Origin: Acetobacteraceae bacterium
GTDB taxonomy: Bacteria > Pseudomonadota > Alphaproteobacteria > Acetobacterales > Acetobacteraceae
Reading direction: 5' to 3'
NCBI GenBank assembly: GCA_014377905.1
Contig: JACMOQ010000627.1
Location: forward strand, 1 to 5,131
Length of the DNA: 5,131 nt
Shown here: positions 1-5,131 of the stretch, piece after piece
Numbering within the stretch: position 1 is the stretch's first letter
Layout: the number at the start of each line of letters is the position of its first letter
The notes under the pieces: generated by a model
What the model was told of the DNA's origin: nothing
What the model saw: only the letters and a program-made list of their open reading frames with translations
The model's database searches: none
Program-made: the position numbers and the translations under genes

Positions 1-319
1 CCATGTCGGCGGGCCGGCGCGGACGCTTTACTGTGCATCGAAATGGGGCATGGAAGGGATGAGCAAGGCCATGGCGCTCGATCTTGCGCCGCATCGGATC
101 AGGTCCAACACCTTGTGCCCGACCTTCACCGAAACCCCGCTGACCAGGCCGTTCCTGGCCGATCCGGACTTCCGCGCCTTTGTGTTGGGCAAGATCAAGC
201 TTGGCCGGTTGGGTCGGGTCGAGGATTTGATGGGGGCGGCGGTATTCCTGGCATCCGATGCGTCGTCGTTGATGACCGGGACGTCGTTGATCGTGGATGG
301 TGGCTGGACGATCGGCTGA
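1..319 (+). CDS. SDR-family NAD(P)-dependent oxidoreductase, C-terminal part (5' end outside window)
   Basis: The frame is open from the left edge (first whole codon at base 2) to TGA at 317-319, giving 105 residues, less than half of the usual 245-260. The YxxxK catalytic pair of classical short-chain dehydrogenases is visible as YCASK (Tyr codon 29-31, Lys codon 41-43). It is followed by the family pattern of the alpha-F helix (ALDLAPHRIRSNTLCP) and the C-terminal GRLGRVEDLMGAAVFLASD and LIVDGGW motifs. The ATG codons at 50 and 59 lie after the catalytic Tyr, so they are internal and not starts. The nucleotide-binding Rossmann half (TGxxxGxG) is missing because of the window edge. Family members are cytosolic and reduce or oxidise an alcohol/ketone pair with NAD(H) or NADP(H); the substrate cannot be told. 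The usual Pro-Gly after the catalytic helix is Pro-Thr here (CPTFTETPLT), a modest subfamily variation. The gene converges on the transporter on the other strand with no spacer. Confidence 0.93.
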   Translation, partial: HVGGPARTLYCASKWGMEGMSKAMALDLAPHRIRSNTLCPTFTETPLTRPFLADPDFRAFVLGKIKLGRLGRVEDLMGAAVFLASDASSLMTGTSLIVDGGWTIG

Positions 320-1186
320 TCAGACGGCCCGCGCGCGGGCCCGCACCCGCTCCCGATGGACGGTGTAAAGCCCGCTTGCGGTGATGATCGCGGCCCCCAG
401 CAAAGTCATGGTATCGGGCAGGGTTGCGAAGATGAAAAACCCGAAGATCGTCGCCCATAGCAATTGCACGTAGCTGAACGGGGCGAGCAGCGCCGCCCCG
501 GCATGGCGATAGGCCAGAACCATCCAGTATTGCCCGATCGTCGCCACCGCGCCCATGGCGATGTTGAGGGCGAAATAGCCCGGACTTGGCATCACGAAAT
601 TGAACGGCACCACCACGGTCAACACGCCGAGGCCGACCAGCGCCGTCCACAACATGGTGGCGGCGGGATTGTCCAGGCCGGACAGCCGACGGGTGAGGAT
701 CGAGGCCACCGACCAGGTCAGCGATGATGCCAGCACCAGGAACGCCGCCGGGTGGAAGGTGCTGCCACCGGGGCGGATCACGATCAGCACGCCCGCGAAC
801 CCCACCGCAATCGCGGTCCAGCGACGGATGCCGACCACCTCACCCAGCATCGGCACGGACAAGGCGGTGATTAGCAACGGCGAGACGAAGCCCACCGCGG
901 CGGCGTCCGCAATCGGCAGAAAGCGCAACGCGGCGACAAAGGCGAGCATCGAGGTCACCATCATCACCCCGCGCACCAGCTGCGTGCCGGGTTTGTTGAC
1001 CCGCAGGCGCAAATCGCCGCGCCGCAAGCCAACGGCTACCACCATCACCACCGAGGTGAGGTAGCGGAACCAGCCGATCTCGATCACCGGCAATTCGGCG
1101 CCGAGGATTTTTGCCATCACATCCGAGATGCAAAAGCACAGCGTTGCAGCGAGCAGGAGCAGAATGCCCTTGGTGGGGTTTTCCAT
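320..1186 (-). CDS. EamA/DMT-family inner-membrane transporter (ten helices)
   Basis: The 288-residue product has the length and two-repeat architecture of drug/metabolite transporters (EamA, RhaT-like). About ten hydrophobic segments can be picked out, near residues 7-27, 34-54, 70-90, 93-113, 122-138, 146-164, 176-196, 203-225, 231-253 and 259-275. The first repeat ends in the typical LGE (114-116) plus RRWTAIAVGFAGVLIVIRPG; the second contains APFSYVQLLWATIFGFFIF. I chose the ATG at 1186 because helix 1 begins six residues later and the total fits the family. Start codons further upstream (1270, 1321) would add 28-45 polar residues and cover the whole divergent control region. The ribosome site at 1186 is weak. 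The family exports or imports metabolites such as amino acids, purines or sugars; substrate unknown here. The protein ends in an Arg/Ala-alternating tail encoded by a GC-only palindrome. It is divergent from the CoA-transferase genes, so co-regulation is possible but unproven. Confidence 0.9.
   Translation of the reverse strand: MENPTKGILLLLAATLCFCISDVMAKILGAELPVIEIGWFRYLTSVVMVVAVGLRRGDLRLRVNKPGTQLVRGVMMVTSMLAFVAALRFLPIADAAAVGFVSPLLITALSVPMLGEVVGIRRWTAIAVGFAGVLIVIRPGGSTFHPAAFLVLASSLTWSVASILTRRLSGLDNPAATMLWTALVGLGVLTVVVPFNFVMPSPGYFALNIAMGAVATIGQYWMVLAYRHAGAALLAPFSYVQLLWATIFGFFIFATLPDTMTLLGAAIITASGLYTVHRERVRARARAV
326..341. repeat. 16-bp perfect GC-only palindrome at the SDR/EamA junction
   Basis: GGCCCGCGCGCGGGCC at 326-341 is its own reverse complement. 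As RNA it could form a six-pair GC stem with a CGCG loop on either strand. It begins 7 bases after the dehydrogenase stop and lies inside the last codons of the EamA gene, encoding part of its Arg-Ala tail. There is no T-run after it on either strand, so it is not a classical intrinsic terminator. It could still slow polymerase or protect a 3' end. The palindrome is seen directly; any role is inference. Confidence 0.5.
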
Positions 1187-1209
1187 AATGGGCTTGGTCC
1201 GGGGGGTGA

Positions 1210-1253
1210 TCGGCGGAGGTAATGCCGCATCGTGGGCGTGCGGCAATCGCCGA
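1210..1253. repeat. Nested inverted repeat, candidate operator
   Basis: The inner arms TGCCGCA (1223-1229) and TGCGGCA (1239-1245) are a perfect seven-base inverted repeat with nine bases between. The outer arms TCGGCG (1210-1215) and CGCCGA (1248-1253) are also perfectly complementary but asymmetrically spaced. This could be a binding site for a dimeric regulator or an RNA stem in the EamA leader. It lies 24-67 bases upstream of the EamA start. Function is inferred from position only. Confidence 0.35.
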
Positions 1254-1299
1254 CTGAGCGAGGCTGACATGCGCGGGGACTTCCCGTCATCGCCAGATC

Positions 1300-1315
1300 G
1301 CGCCAGACTTGGCGC
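1300..1315. repeat. Inverted repeat directly upstream of the CoA-transferase ribosome site
   Basis: GCGCCA-GACT-TGGCGC is a perfect six-base inverted repeat with a four-base spacer, ending eight bases before the AGGAGG of the subunit A gene. Its left arm overlaps a direct repeat, CGCCAGA at 1291-1297 and 1301-1307, spaced by ten bases (about one helical turn). It could be an operator or a 5' leader hairpin. The repeats are visible; the role is inference. Confidence 0.35.
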
Positions 1316-1323
1316 AATCAATC

Positions 1324-1329
1324 AGGAGG
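1324..1329 (+). promoter_or_regulatory. Ribosome binding site of CoA-transferase subunit A
   Basis: A full AGGAGG lies eight bases before the ATG at 1338. This fixes the start and excludes in-frame starts up to 210 bases upstream, which would overlap the divergent EamA gene. Confidence 0.85.
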
Positions 1330-1337
1330 CAGGCGCG

Positions 1338-2087
1338 ATGGCGCAGCGAACCAAGGAAATTGCCAACTTTGCCGATGCGGTGCGCGATATCCCGGACGGC
1401 AGCGTGATCGCCTTTGGCGGTTTCGCCTATCCGGGGACCCCGTTCAATCTAATCCAGGCGCTTGCCGATCAAGGGGCGAAGAACCTGACACTGGTGGCCA
1501 ACAGCACCGGCGGCGCCGCCCAGCCGCGCCTGCCCGATATCGGCTTGCTGGTCGAACGCGGGCAGGTGCGCAAGGTGATTTGCGCTTTCACCGCGGCGAC
1601 CCGGGCGTCCGACGTGCTGCCCTTCACGAAATACTATGAATCAGGCGAGGTCGATGCCGAATTGGTGCCGCAAGGCACCCTTGCTGAACGTTTGCGCGCG
1701 GCCGGCGCTGGCATTCCGGCGTTCTATACCCCGACCGCCGTTGGCACCGAATTGGCTGAAGGCCGGGAAACCAGGATGTTCAACGGCCGCGAATATCTGA
1801 TTGAATACGCCCTGCCAGTCGATTTCGCCTTCGTCAGCGCCATTCGCGCCGACACCATGGGCAACCTGCAATACCGACGCAGCCAGCGCAATTTCAATCC
1901 GGTGATGGCGATGGCGGCGAACCTGACCATTGCCGAAGTTGAGCAGGATATTCTGCCAGCCGGCGCGATTGACCCTGATGAGGTCCACACATCGGGCATC
2001 TTCGTCCAACGCGTGGTGAAAATCCCGCCAGCCCCGATCGGCATCTGGCCTGGCAAACGCGCGCCCCGCGCAGGAGCAAAATCATGA
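1338..2087 (+). CDS. 3-oxoacid-type CoA-transferase, subunit A (family I)
   Basis: The 249-residue product matches the alpha subunit of family I CoA-transferases (ScoA/AtoD/PcaI group) in length and motif order. The N-terminal glycine-rich loop is AFGGFAYPGTPFNLI (25-39), and FYTPTAVGTELAEG (129-142) follows in the middle. The C-terminal half has the hallmark ALPVDFAF, the ADTMGNLQYRRSQRNFNPVM run (171-190) and IDPDEVHTSGIFVQRVV (211-227). With subunit B it moves CoA between two carboxylic acids, typically from succinyl-CoA or acetyl-CoA to a 3-oxoacid or short-chain acid, in the cytosol. The catalytic Glu is on subunit B. The start is set by AGGAGG eight bases upstream. Its stop overlaps the start of subunit B (ATGA), implying coupled translation at equal ratio. 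The loop reads GGFAYPG where the better-known enzymes have a GGFGLxG-like sequence, so substrate should not be assumed to be acetoacetate or 3-oxoadipate. Confidence 0.93.
   Translation: MAQRTKEIANFADAVRDIPDGSVIAFGGFAYPGTPFNLIQALADQGAKNLTLVANSTGGAAQPRLPDIGLLVERGQVRKVICAFTAATRASDVLPFTKYYESGEVDAELVPQGTLAERLRAAGAGIPAFYTPTAVGTELAEGRETRMFNGREYLIEYALPVDFAFVSAIRADTMGNLQYRRSQRNFNPVMAMAANLTIAEVEQDILPAGAIDPDEVHTSGIFVQRVVKIPPAPIGIWPGKRAPRAGAKS
2072..2076 (+). promoter_or_regulatory. Ribosome binding site of CoA-transferase subunit B
   Basis: AGGAG lies inside the last codons of subunit A, seven bases before the ATG at 2084. This favours that start over the in-frame ATG at 2093. Confidence 0.8.
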
Positions 2088-2776
2088 GCGGCATGACCAT
2101 AGCCAGCCCTGGGGGCCTCGGCCGCCAGCAGATCGCCGATCGGCTGGCCCAGGCGTTCGAGGATGGCTGGATCGTCAATCTTGGCGTCGGCATGCCGACG
2201 TTGTGTTCCAACACCCCGATCGGCGATCGCGGCATTATCTATCACGCCGAAAACGGGGTGATCGGCTATGGCGGGGTGCTGGCGGACGGCGAGGAGGATT
2301 TGCATCTGGTTAATGCCGGCGGCCAGCATGTGTCACTCAATCCCGGTGCTGCTATCGTCAATCATGCCGACAGCTTCGCGATTATCCGCAGCGGGCGGAT
2401 CGATGTGACCGTGCTGGGGATCTACGAGGTTGCGGCCAACGGCGACTTCGCCAACTGGAAGGTTGCCGGCGCCAAGGGTGGGGGGATTGGCGGGGCGATG
2501 GACCTCGCGGCCTGCGCGAAACGCGTGTTTGTGATCCTTGAACACACGACCCGGGACGGCAAACCGCGATTGCTGCGCCACTGTGCCCTGCCGGTCACGG
2601 CACGCGGAGTGGTGACGCTGGTGGCGACAAATCTGGGTTTGTTCGAGCCTGCGGGCGAGGCGTTTCGGCTGCGGGAAATTGCGCCGGGGGTAACGGTGGA
2701 TCAAATTCGGGCGGCCACTGGGGCGGAGGTCATTGTGGCGGAGAATTTGCAGGTGATTCAGGTGTTGGCGGGGTGA
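2084..2776 (+). CDS. 3-oxoacid-type CoA-transferase, subunit B (family I, catalytic Glu)
   Basis: The 230-residue product is the beta subunit partner (ScoB/AtoA/PcaJ group), slightly longer than the usual 210-220. Visible motifs are IVNLGVGMPTL (30-40), AENGVIG (55-61) whose Glu56 aligns with the Glu that forms the CoA thioester in this family, and ADSFAIIRSGRIDVTVLG (95-112). Further on are GGIGGAMDLAACAKRV (133-148), the EHTTRDGKPRLLRHCALPVT stretch (153-172) and the GVTVDQIRAATGAEVIV tail (202-218). All core elements are intact, so the enzyme should be active. It shares four bases with the subunit A gene, which also supplies its ribosome site. Unusual points are AENGVIGYGG in place of the common SENGxxGxGP after the catalytic Glu, and NAGGQHVSLNPGAAIVNHADSF in the following loop; both lie near the acyl site and hint at a different acid substrate. 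There is no visible terminator, so transcription may continue into the binding-protein gene 116 bases downstream. Confidence 0.94.
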   Translation: MSGMTIASPGGLGRQQIADRLAQAFEDGWIVNLGVGMPTLCSNTPIGDRGIIYHAENGVIGYGGVLADGEEDLHLVNAGGQHVSLNPGAAIVNHADSFAIIRSGRIDVTVLGIYEVAANGDFANWKVAGAKGGGIGGAMDLAACAKRVFVILEHTTRDGKPRLLRHCALPVTARGVVTLVATNLGLFEPAGEAFRLREIAPGVTVDQIRAATGAEVIVAENLQVIQVLAG

Positions 2777-2892
2777 CGGGAAGGGGCGCGGTTTTGCGAA
2801 AAGCGCTGTGAACACGCGCACTCACCTCGCCTGATCGCGCGGGGTTTGCTATCTGTAAGCCCAAGGCTCTGAACAAACCGGGGGAATTTTTC
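2777..2892. promoter_or_regulatory. Gap between the CoA-transferase and binding-protein genes
   Basis: These 116 bases hold two weak hairpins: TTTT-GCG-AAAA (2792-2802), and GCGC-T-GTG with CAC-GCGC (2803-2819, one bulged T). Neither is followed by a T-run, so neither is a convincing intrinsic terminator. A possible extended -10 element, TGCTATCTG (2847-2855), lies about 40 bases before the next start, but no -35 partner is clear. The gap is long enough for a second promoter or for an mRNA processing site that sets a different level for the periplasmic protein; nothing here decides between these and simple read-through. Confidence 0.3.
2880..2886 (+). promoter_or_regulatory. Ribosome binding site of the solute-binding protein
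   Basis: GGGGGAA lies six bases before the ATG at 2893. It is purine-rich and well spaced but lacks a full AGGAGG core. The twin-arginine signal peptide beginning immediately after this ATG supports the same start. Confidence 0.55.
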
Positions 2893-4464
2893 ATGAAACG
2901 CCGCAGTTTTATTGCCGCTACTGCCGCCACTGCCTTGGCGCGCCCGGCGATTGCCCAAGGAAAGGCGCCCTTGGTGTTTGTGCCCCAGGGCAATCTGGTC
3001 ACCATGGACCCGGTCTGGACCACGGCGACTGTGACCCGCAACGCGGCCAACATGGTTTACGAGACCCTTTATGGCCGTGACCAAAAGATGAACCCCAAGC
3101 TGCAAATGCTGGAAGGCGTGTTGACCGAGGATGACGGCAAACGCCTGACAATGACCTTGCGCGAGGGCCTGACATTTCATGACGGCGAGAAAGTTCTGGC
3201 GCGCGACGCGGTGGCGTCTCTCAAGCGCTGGATGAAGCGCGACGGCGGTGGGCAGACAATCGACAGCCGGCTTGACGTGCTTGAAGCCAAGGATGATCGT
3301 ACGTTGGTTTTCCGCCTGAAAAAACCGTTCGCCGGACTGCCGATGGCGCTGTCAAAGACCCAGCAGACCCCGGCGATTATGCCCGAACGCATTGCCGCCA
3401 CCGACCCGTTTAAGCAAATCCCCGAAGCGATCGGCAGTGGCCCGTTCCGCTACATGGCCAAGGAATATGTGTCTGGCCACCGGGCCGTGTTTGCGCGCAA
3501 CGAAAAATATATCCCGCGTGACGAGCCGGCGAGCAATACCGCAGGTGGCCTGCGCGTGCTGGTAGATCGGGTCGAATGGCGGGTTATTCCCGATGCGGCG
3601 ACCTCGGCCGGCGCGTTGGCATCCGGCGAAGTTGACTGGATTGAAGCGCCGTTGCCGGATTTGCTGCCCATGTTGCGCAAGGCAGCCGGCGTATCGGTCG
3701 GCGTGCTCGACGAAGCGGGGTATTATGGCGTGTTGCGGCCCAACTGGCTGCATGGCCCGACCGCCAATGTCGGGGTGCGCCGGGCGATGCTTGCCGCAAT
3801 CAATCAGGTCGATATCATGACCGCGACGATGGGCGACGATAAATCGTTGTTTCGGGCGCCGGTGGGCATTTTCGTGCCCGGATCGCCGGGCGCGAATGAG
3901 GCAGGCATGGAGTTGGTGCGCAAGCAGAAATCCATCCCCGAGATCAAGGCGATGCTGAAAGAGGCCGGCTATAACGGCGAAAAGATCGTGCTGTTCCACC
4001 CGACCGATCAGGTTTTCTATAACGGCATCGTCAGTGTCGCGGCATCGGTGTTCCGTGCCATCGGGCTCAATATCGATGAACAAAGCGTCGATTGGGGCAC
4101 GGTTGTTGAGCGTCGGACCAGCAAAGAACCGCTCGACAAGGGCGGATGGTCGATGTTCCCCGCCGGTTTTCCAGCAGCCGAAAGTGTCGATCCGTTGCTG
4201 ACCACCAGTGTGCGCGGCAATGGCGCCAAGGCCTGGTTTGGCTGGCCGACCGATGAAAAGCTCGAGCAGTTGCGCGAAACCTGGCTCGACACCACCGACC
4301 CTGTCGAACAGAAAAAACTCTGCGAGCAAATCCAGGCGCGCTGCTTCGATCAGGTAACGCTTATTCCGGTCGGGCAATATTTGCCAGCTGCGGCGTGGGG
4401 CAAGACGATTTCCGCCCCGTTGAAAGGCTTATGCCCGATCTTCTGGGGCGTGAGCAAAATATGA
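2893..4464 (+). CDS. ABC transporter substrate-binding protein, family 5 (peptide/nickel type)
   Basis: The 523-residue product has the length and pattern of family 5 extracytoplasmic solute-binding proteins (DppA/OppA/NikA superfamily). The N-terminus KRRSFIA, with a short Ala-rich hydrophobic stretch and a PAIA|QG cleavage site near residue 21/22, looks like a twin-arginine signal without a lipobox Cys, so a soluble periplasmic protein is expected. Domain hallmarks in order are NLVTMDPVW (34-42), NMVYETLYGRD (53-63), LREGLTFHDGEKVLARDAV (89-107), IGSGPFRY (180-187), SGEVDWIEAP (244-253), VRRAMLAAINQ (295-305) and IKAMLKEAGYNG (351-362). The family captures peptides, but also sugars, heme, nickel chelates, opines and other small molecules, so peptide specificity is not implied. 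Permease and ATPase genes are absent here and would be expected to the right. Its stop overlaps the start of a hydrolase gene (ATGA), a hint that the bound solute is that enzyme's substrate or a precursor. Confidence 0.95.
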   Translation: MKRRSFIAATAATALARPAIAQGKAPLVFVPQGNLVTMDPVWTTATVTRNAANMVYETLYGRDQKMNPKLQMLEGVLTEDDGKRLTMTLREGLTFHDGEKVLARDAVASLKRWMKRDGGGQTIDSRLDVLEAKDDRTLVFRLKKPFAGLPMALSKTQQTPAIMPERIAATDPFKQIPEAIGSGPFRYMAKEYVSGHRAVFARNEKYIPRDEPASNTAGGLRVLVDRVEWRVIPDAATSAGALASGEVDWIEAPLPDLLPMLRKAAGVSVGVLDEAGYYGVLRPNWLHGPTANVGVRRAMLAAINQVDIMTATMGDDKSLFRAPVGIFVPGSPGANEAGMELVRKQKSIPEIKAMLKEAGYNGEKIVLFHPTDQVFYNGIVSVAASVFRAIGLNIDEQSVDWGTVVERRTSKEPLDKGGWSMFPAGFPAAESVDPLLTTSVRGNGAKAWFGWPTDEKLEQLRETWLDTTDPVEQKKLCEQIQARCFDQVTLIPVGQYLPAAAWGKTISAPLKGLCPIFWGVSKI

Positions 4465-5131
4465 TGTCCGATTATCCTCGCGATTTAATCGGCTACGGTC
4501 GCACCCCGCCCGACCCGAAATGGCCCAATGGGGCAAAACTCGCGCTCAATATCGTGGTGAATTATGAGGAAGGCGGGGAGGCCAGCGTTCTGCATGGCGA
4601 TCCGCAAAGCGTTGCCTTCCTTACCGAGCATATCACCACCGCGGTGGTCGGCGCGCGAAACCTCACCGCTGAAAGCCTGTGGGAGTTCGGCAGCCGGGTC
4701 GGGTTCTGGCGGCTGTGGCGGGTGCTGTCGTCACGCAAGCTGGCGGTGACATGTTTCGGCGTCACCATGGCGATGCAGCGCAACCCCGAGGCCGTCGCGG
4801 CGATGCGCGAGGCGGGTTGGGAAATCGCCACCCACGGCATGCGCTGGAACATCAGCCCGCCCGCCGACGAAGCCGGGGAACGGGCGGAGATTGAGGCGAC
4901 CTTGGCGCTGCACGCCGAATTATGTGGCGAGCCGGCCGTCGGCTGGTACAACCGGTCCAGCGCGCAGACTTACCGATTGCTGAGCGATATCGGCGGGATG
5001 CTGTATTTCGCTGACAACTATGCCGACGAATTGCCGTTTTGGGCTGATGTCGCCGGCAAGGCGGAATTGTTCGTGCCCTATACGCTCGAAGCCAATGACA
5101 TGCGCTTTGCGGTGCCGGGCGGTTTTCCTGA
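4461..5131 (+). CDS. PuuE/allantoinase-like polysaccharide-deacetylase-family hydrolase (3' end outside window)
   Basis: The frame runs from ATGATG at 4461 off the right edge, giving 223 whole codons of a protein usually near 290-310 residues. The N-terminus YPRDLIGYGRTPPDPKWP (5-22), NYEEGGE (34-40), LHGD (44-47), WEFGSRVGFWRLWRVL (74-89), FGVTMAMQRNPEAV (99-112), AGWEIATHG (118-126) and PYTLEANDMRF (206-216) are hallmarks of the PuuE branch of the NodB fold, known for metal-independent allantoinases. Some homologues are described as cyclic imide hydrolases, so the likely chemistry is hydrolysis of a cyclic amide, imide or ureide in the cytosol; no signal peptide is seen. It is not a typical peptidoglycan or chitin deacetylase, since the canonical TFDD is replaced by NYEEG. 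The start is either 4461 or 4464; the ribosome site is weak, fitting coupling to the binding-protein stop. The loop GWYNRSSAQTYRLL (161-174) differs from the GRTxPNTR-like loop I recall for allantoinases, so allantoin itself is uncertain. Confidence 0.88.
   Translation, partial: MMSDYPRDLIGYGRTPPDPKWPNGAKLALNIVVNYEEGGEASVLHGDPQSVAFLTEHITTAVVGARNLTAESLWEFGSRVGFWRLWRVLSSRKLAVTCFGVTMAMQRNPEAVAAMREAGWEIATHGMRWNISPPADEAGERAEIEATLALHAELCGEPAVGWYNRSSAQTYRLLSDIGGMLYFADNYADELPFWADVAGKAELFVPYTLEANDMRFAVPGGFP

Larger units (their letters stand above)
1187..1337. promoter_or_regulatory. Divergent control region between the EamA and CoA-transferase genes
   Basis: These 151 bases separate two genes transcribed apart, so promoters for both should lie here. 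Three inverted repeats are visible. The first is TGCCGCA (1223-1229) with TGCGGCA (1239-1245), flanked by an outer pair TCGGCG (1210-1215) and CGCCGA (1248-1253). The second is CGGG (1274-1277) with CCCG (1283-1286). The third is GCGCCA (1300-1305) with TGGCGC (1310-1315). A poor rightward promoter match is CTGACA (1264-1269) and TCATCG (1287-1292) with 17 bases between; it would start transcription near 1298. I found no convincing leftward promoter. No regulator gene is in the window, so which factor might bind is unknown. Confidence 0.5.

Noticed and set aside
43..384. Plus-strand open frame beginning at 43
   Set aside because: It is out of frame with the SDR gene, whose YxxxK and VDGGW motifs fix the true frame; the composition is Gly/Arg/Asp-rich and domain-free.
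195..650. Minus-strand open frame overlapping the SDR and EamA ends
   Set aside because: It is a shifted-frame shadow of the EamA gene with basic, repetitive composition and no domain.
1187..1321. N-terminal extension of EamA from ATG codons at 1321 or 1270
   Set aside because: The added residues are polar and low in family resemblance, they precede the first helix, and they would place the coding region across the whole divergent promoter area.
1128..1337. N-terminal extension of CoA-transferase subunit A from the ATG at 1128 (70 extra residues)
   Set aside because: It would overlap the divergent EamA gene and the control region, has no family match, and the AGGAGG at 1324-1329 points clearly to the ATG at 1338.
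2792..2819. Intrinsic terminator after the CoA-transferase genes
   Set aside because: The stems contain a mismatch or bulge and there is no T-run after them, so I do not call a terminator.
2333..2821. Minus-strand open frame opposite CoA-transferase subunit B
   Set aside because: It has no recognisable motif and is antisense to a well-supported gene.
3352..4377. Long minus-strand open frame (341 residues) opposite the solute-binding protein
   Set aside because: It is rich in His, Arg and Gly with no recognisable domain, and lies wholly antisense to a strongly supported gene; GC-rich codon bias commonly leaves such open frames.
1..5131. CRISPR array, tRNA/rRNA genes, insertion sequence ends, toxin-antitoxin or phage-defence genes
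   Set aside because: No regularly spaced repeats, RNA-gene signatures, terminal inverted repeats with transposase, or defence domains were seen on either strand.

Overview
This is a GC-rich window (roughly 60% or more by eye) with strong G/C third-position bias, tightly packed genes, ATGA stop/start overlaps and Shine-Dalgarno-type ribosome sites. The gene types (SDR oxidoreductase, EamA/DMT exporter, two-subunit family I CoA-transferase, family 5 ABC solute-binding protein, PuuE-like NodB-fold hydrolase) suggest a free-living proteobacterium with a large catabolic repertoire, most likely an alphaproteobacterium (Rhodospirillales or Acetobacteraceae-like). That assignment is inference from gene style; the window has no rRNA or marker gene.

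Layout: (1) 1-319 (+) is the C-terminal end of a short-chain dehydrogenase/reductase cut by the left edge. (2) 320-1186 (-) is a complete ten-helix EamA/DMT transporter that meets the dehydrogenase tail to tail with no base between the two stop codons. (3) 1187-1337 is a divergent control region holding several inverted repeats. (4) 1338-2087 and 2084-2776 (+) are subunits A and B of a 3-oxoacid-type CoA-transferase, overlapping by ATGA, each with a strong ribosome site. (5) 2777-2892 is a short gap with weak hairpins. (6) 2893-4464 (+) is an exported family 5 (peptide/nickel type) solute-binding protein with a twin-arginine-like signal. (7) 4461-5131 (+) is the N-terminal 223 residues of a PuuE/allantoinase-like polysaccharide-deacetylase-family hydrolase, overlapping the binding protein by ATGA and cut by the right edge.

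The rightward genes read as a catabolic cluster. A periplasmic binding protein would capture a small organic solute; the coupled NodB-fold hydrolase would open a cyclic amide, imide or ureide; and the CoA-transferase would activate a resulting carboxylic acid for oxidation. The substrate cannot be read from the sequence. ABC permease and ATPase genes are absent here and would be expected to the right. No RNA gene, CRISPR array, insertion sequence or phage gene was seen. The region looks like ordinary accessory metabolism. The points most worth following are the divergence of the hydrolase and CoA-transferase active-site loops, the binding protein/hydrolase coupling, and the dyads in the divergent control region.
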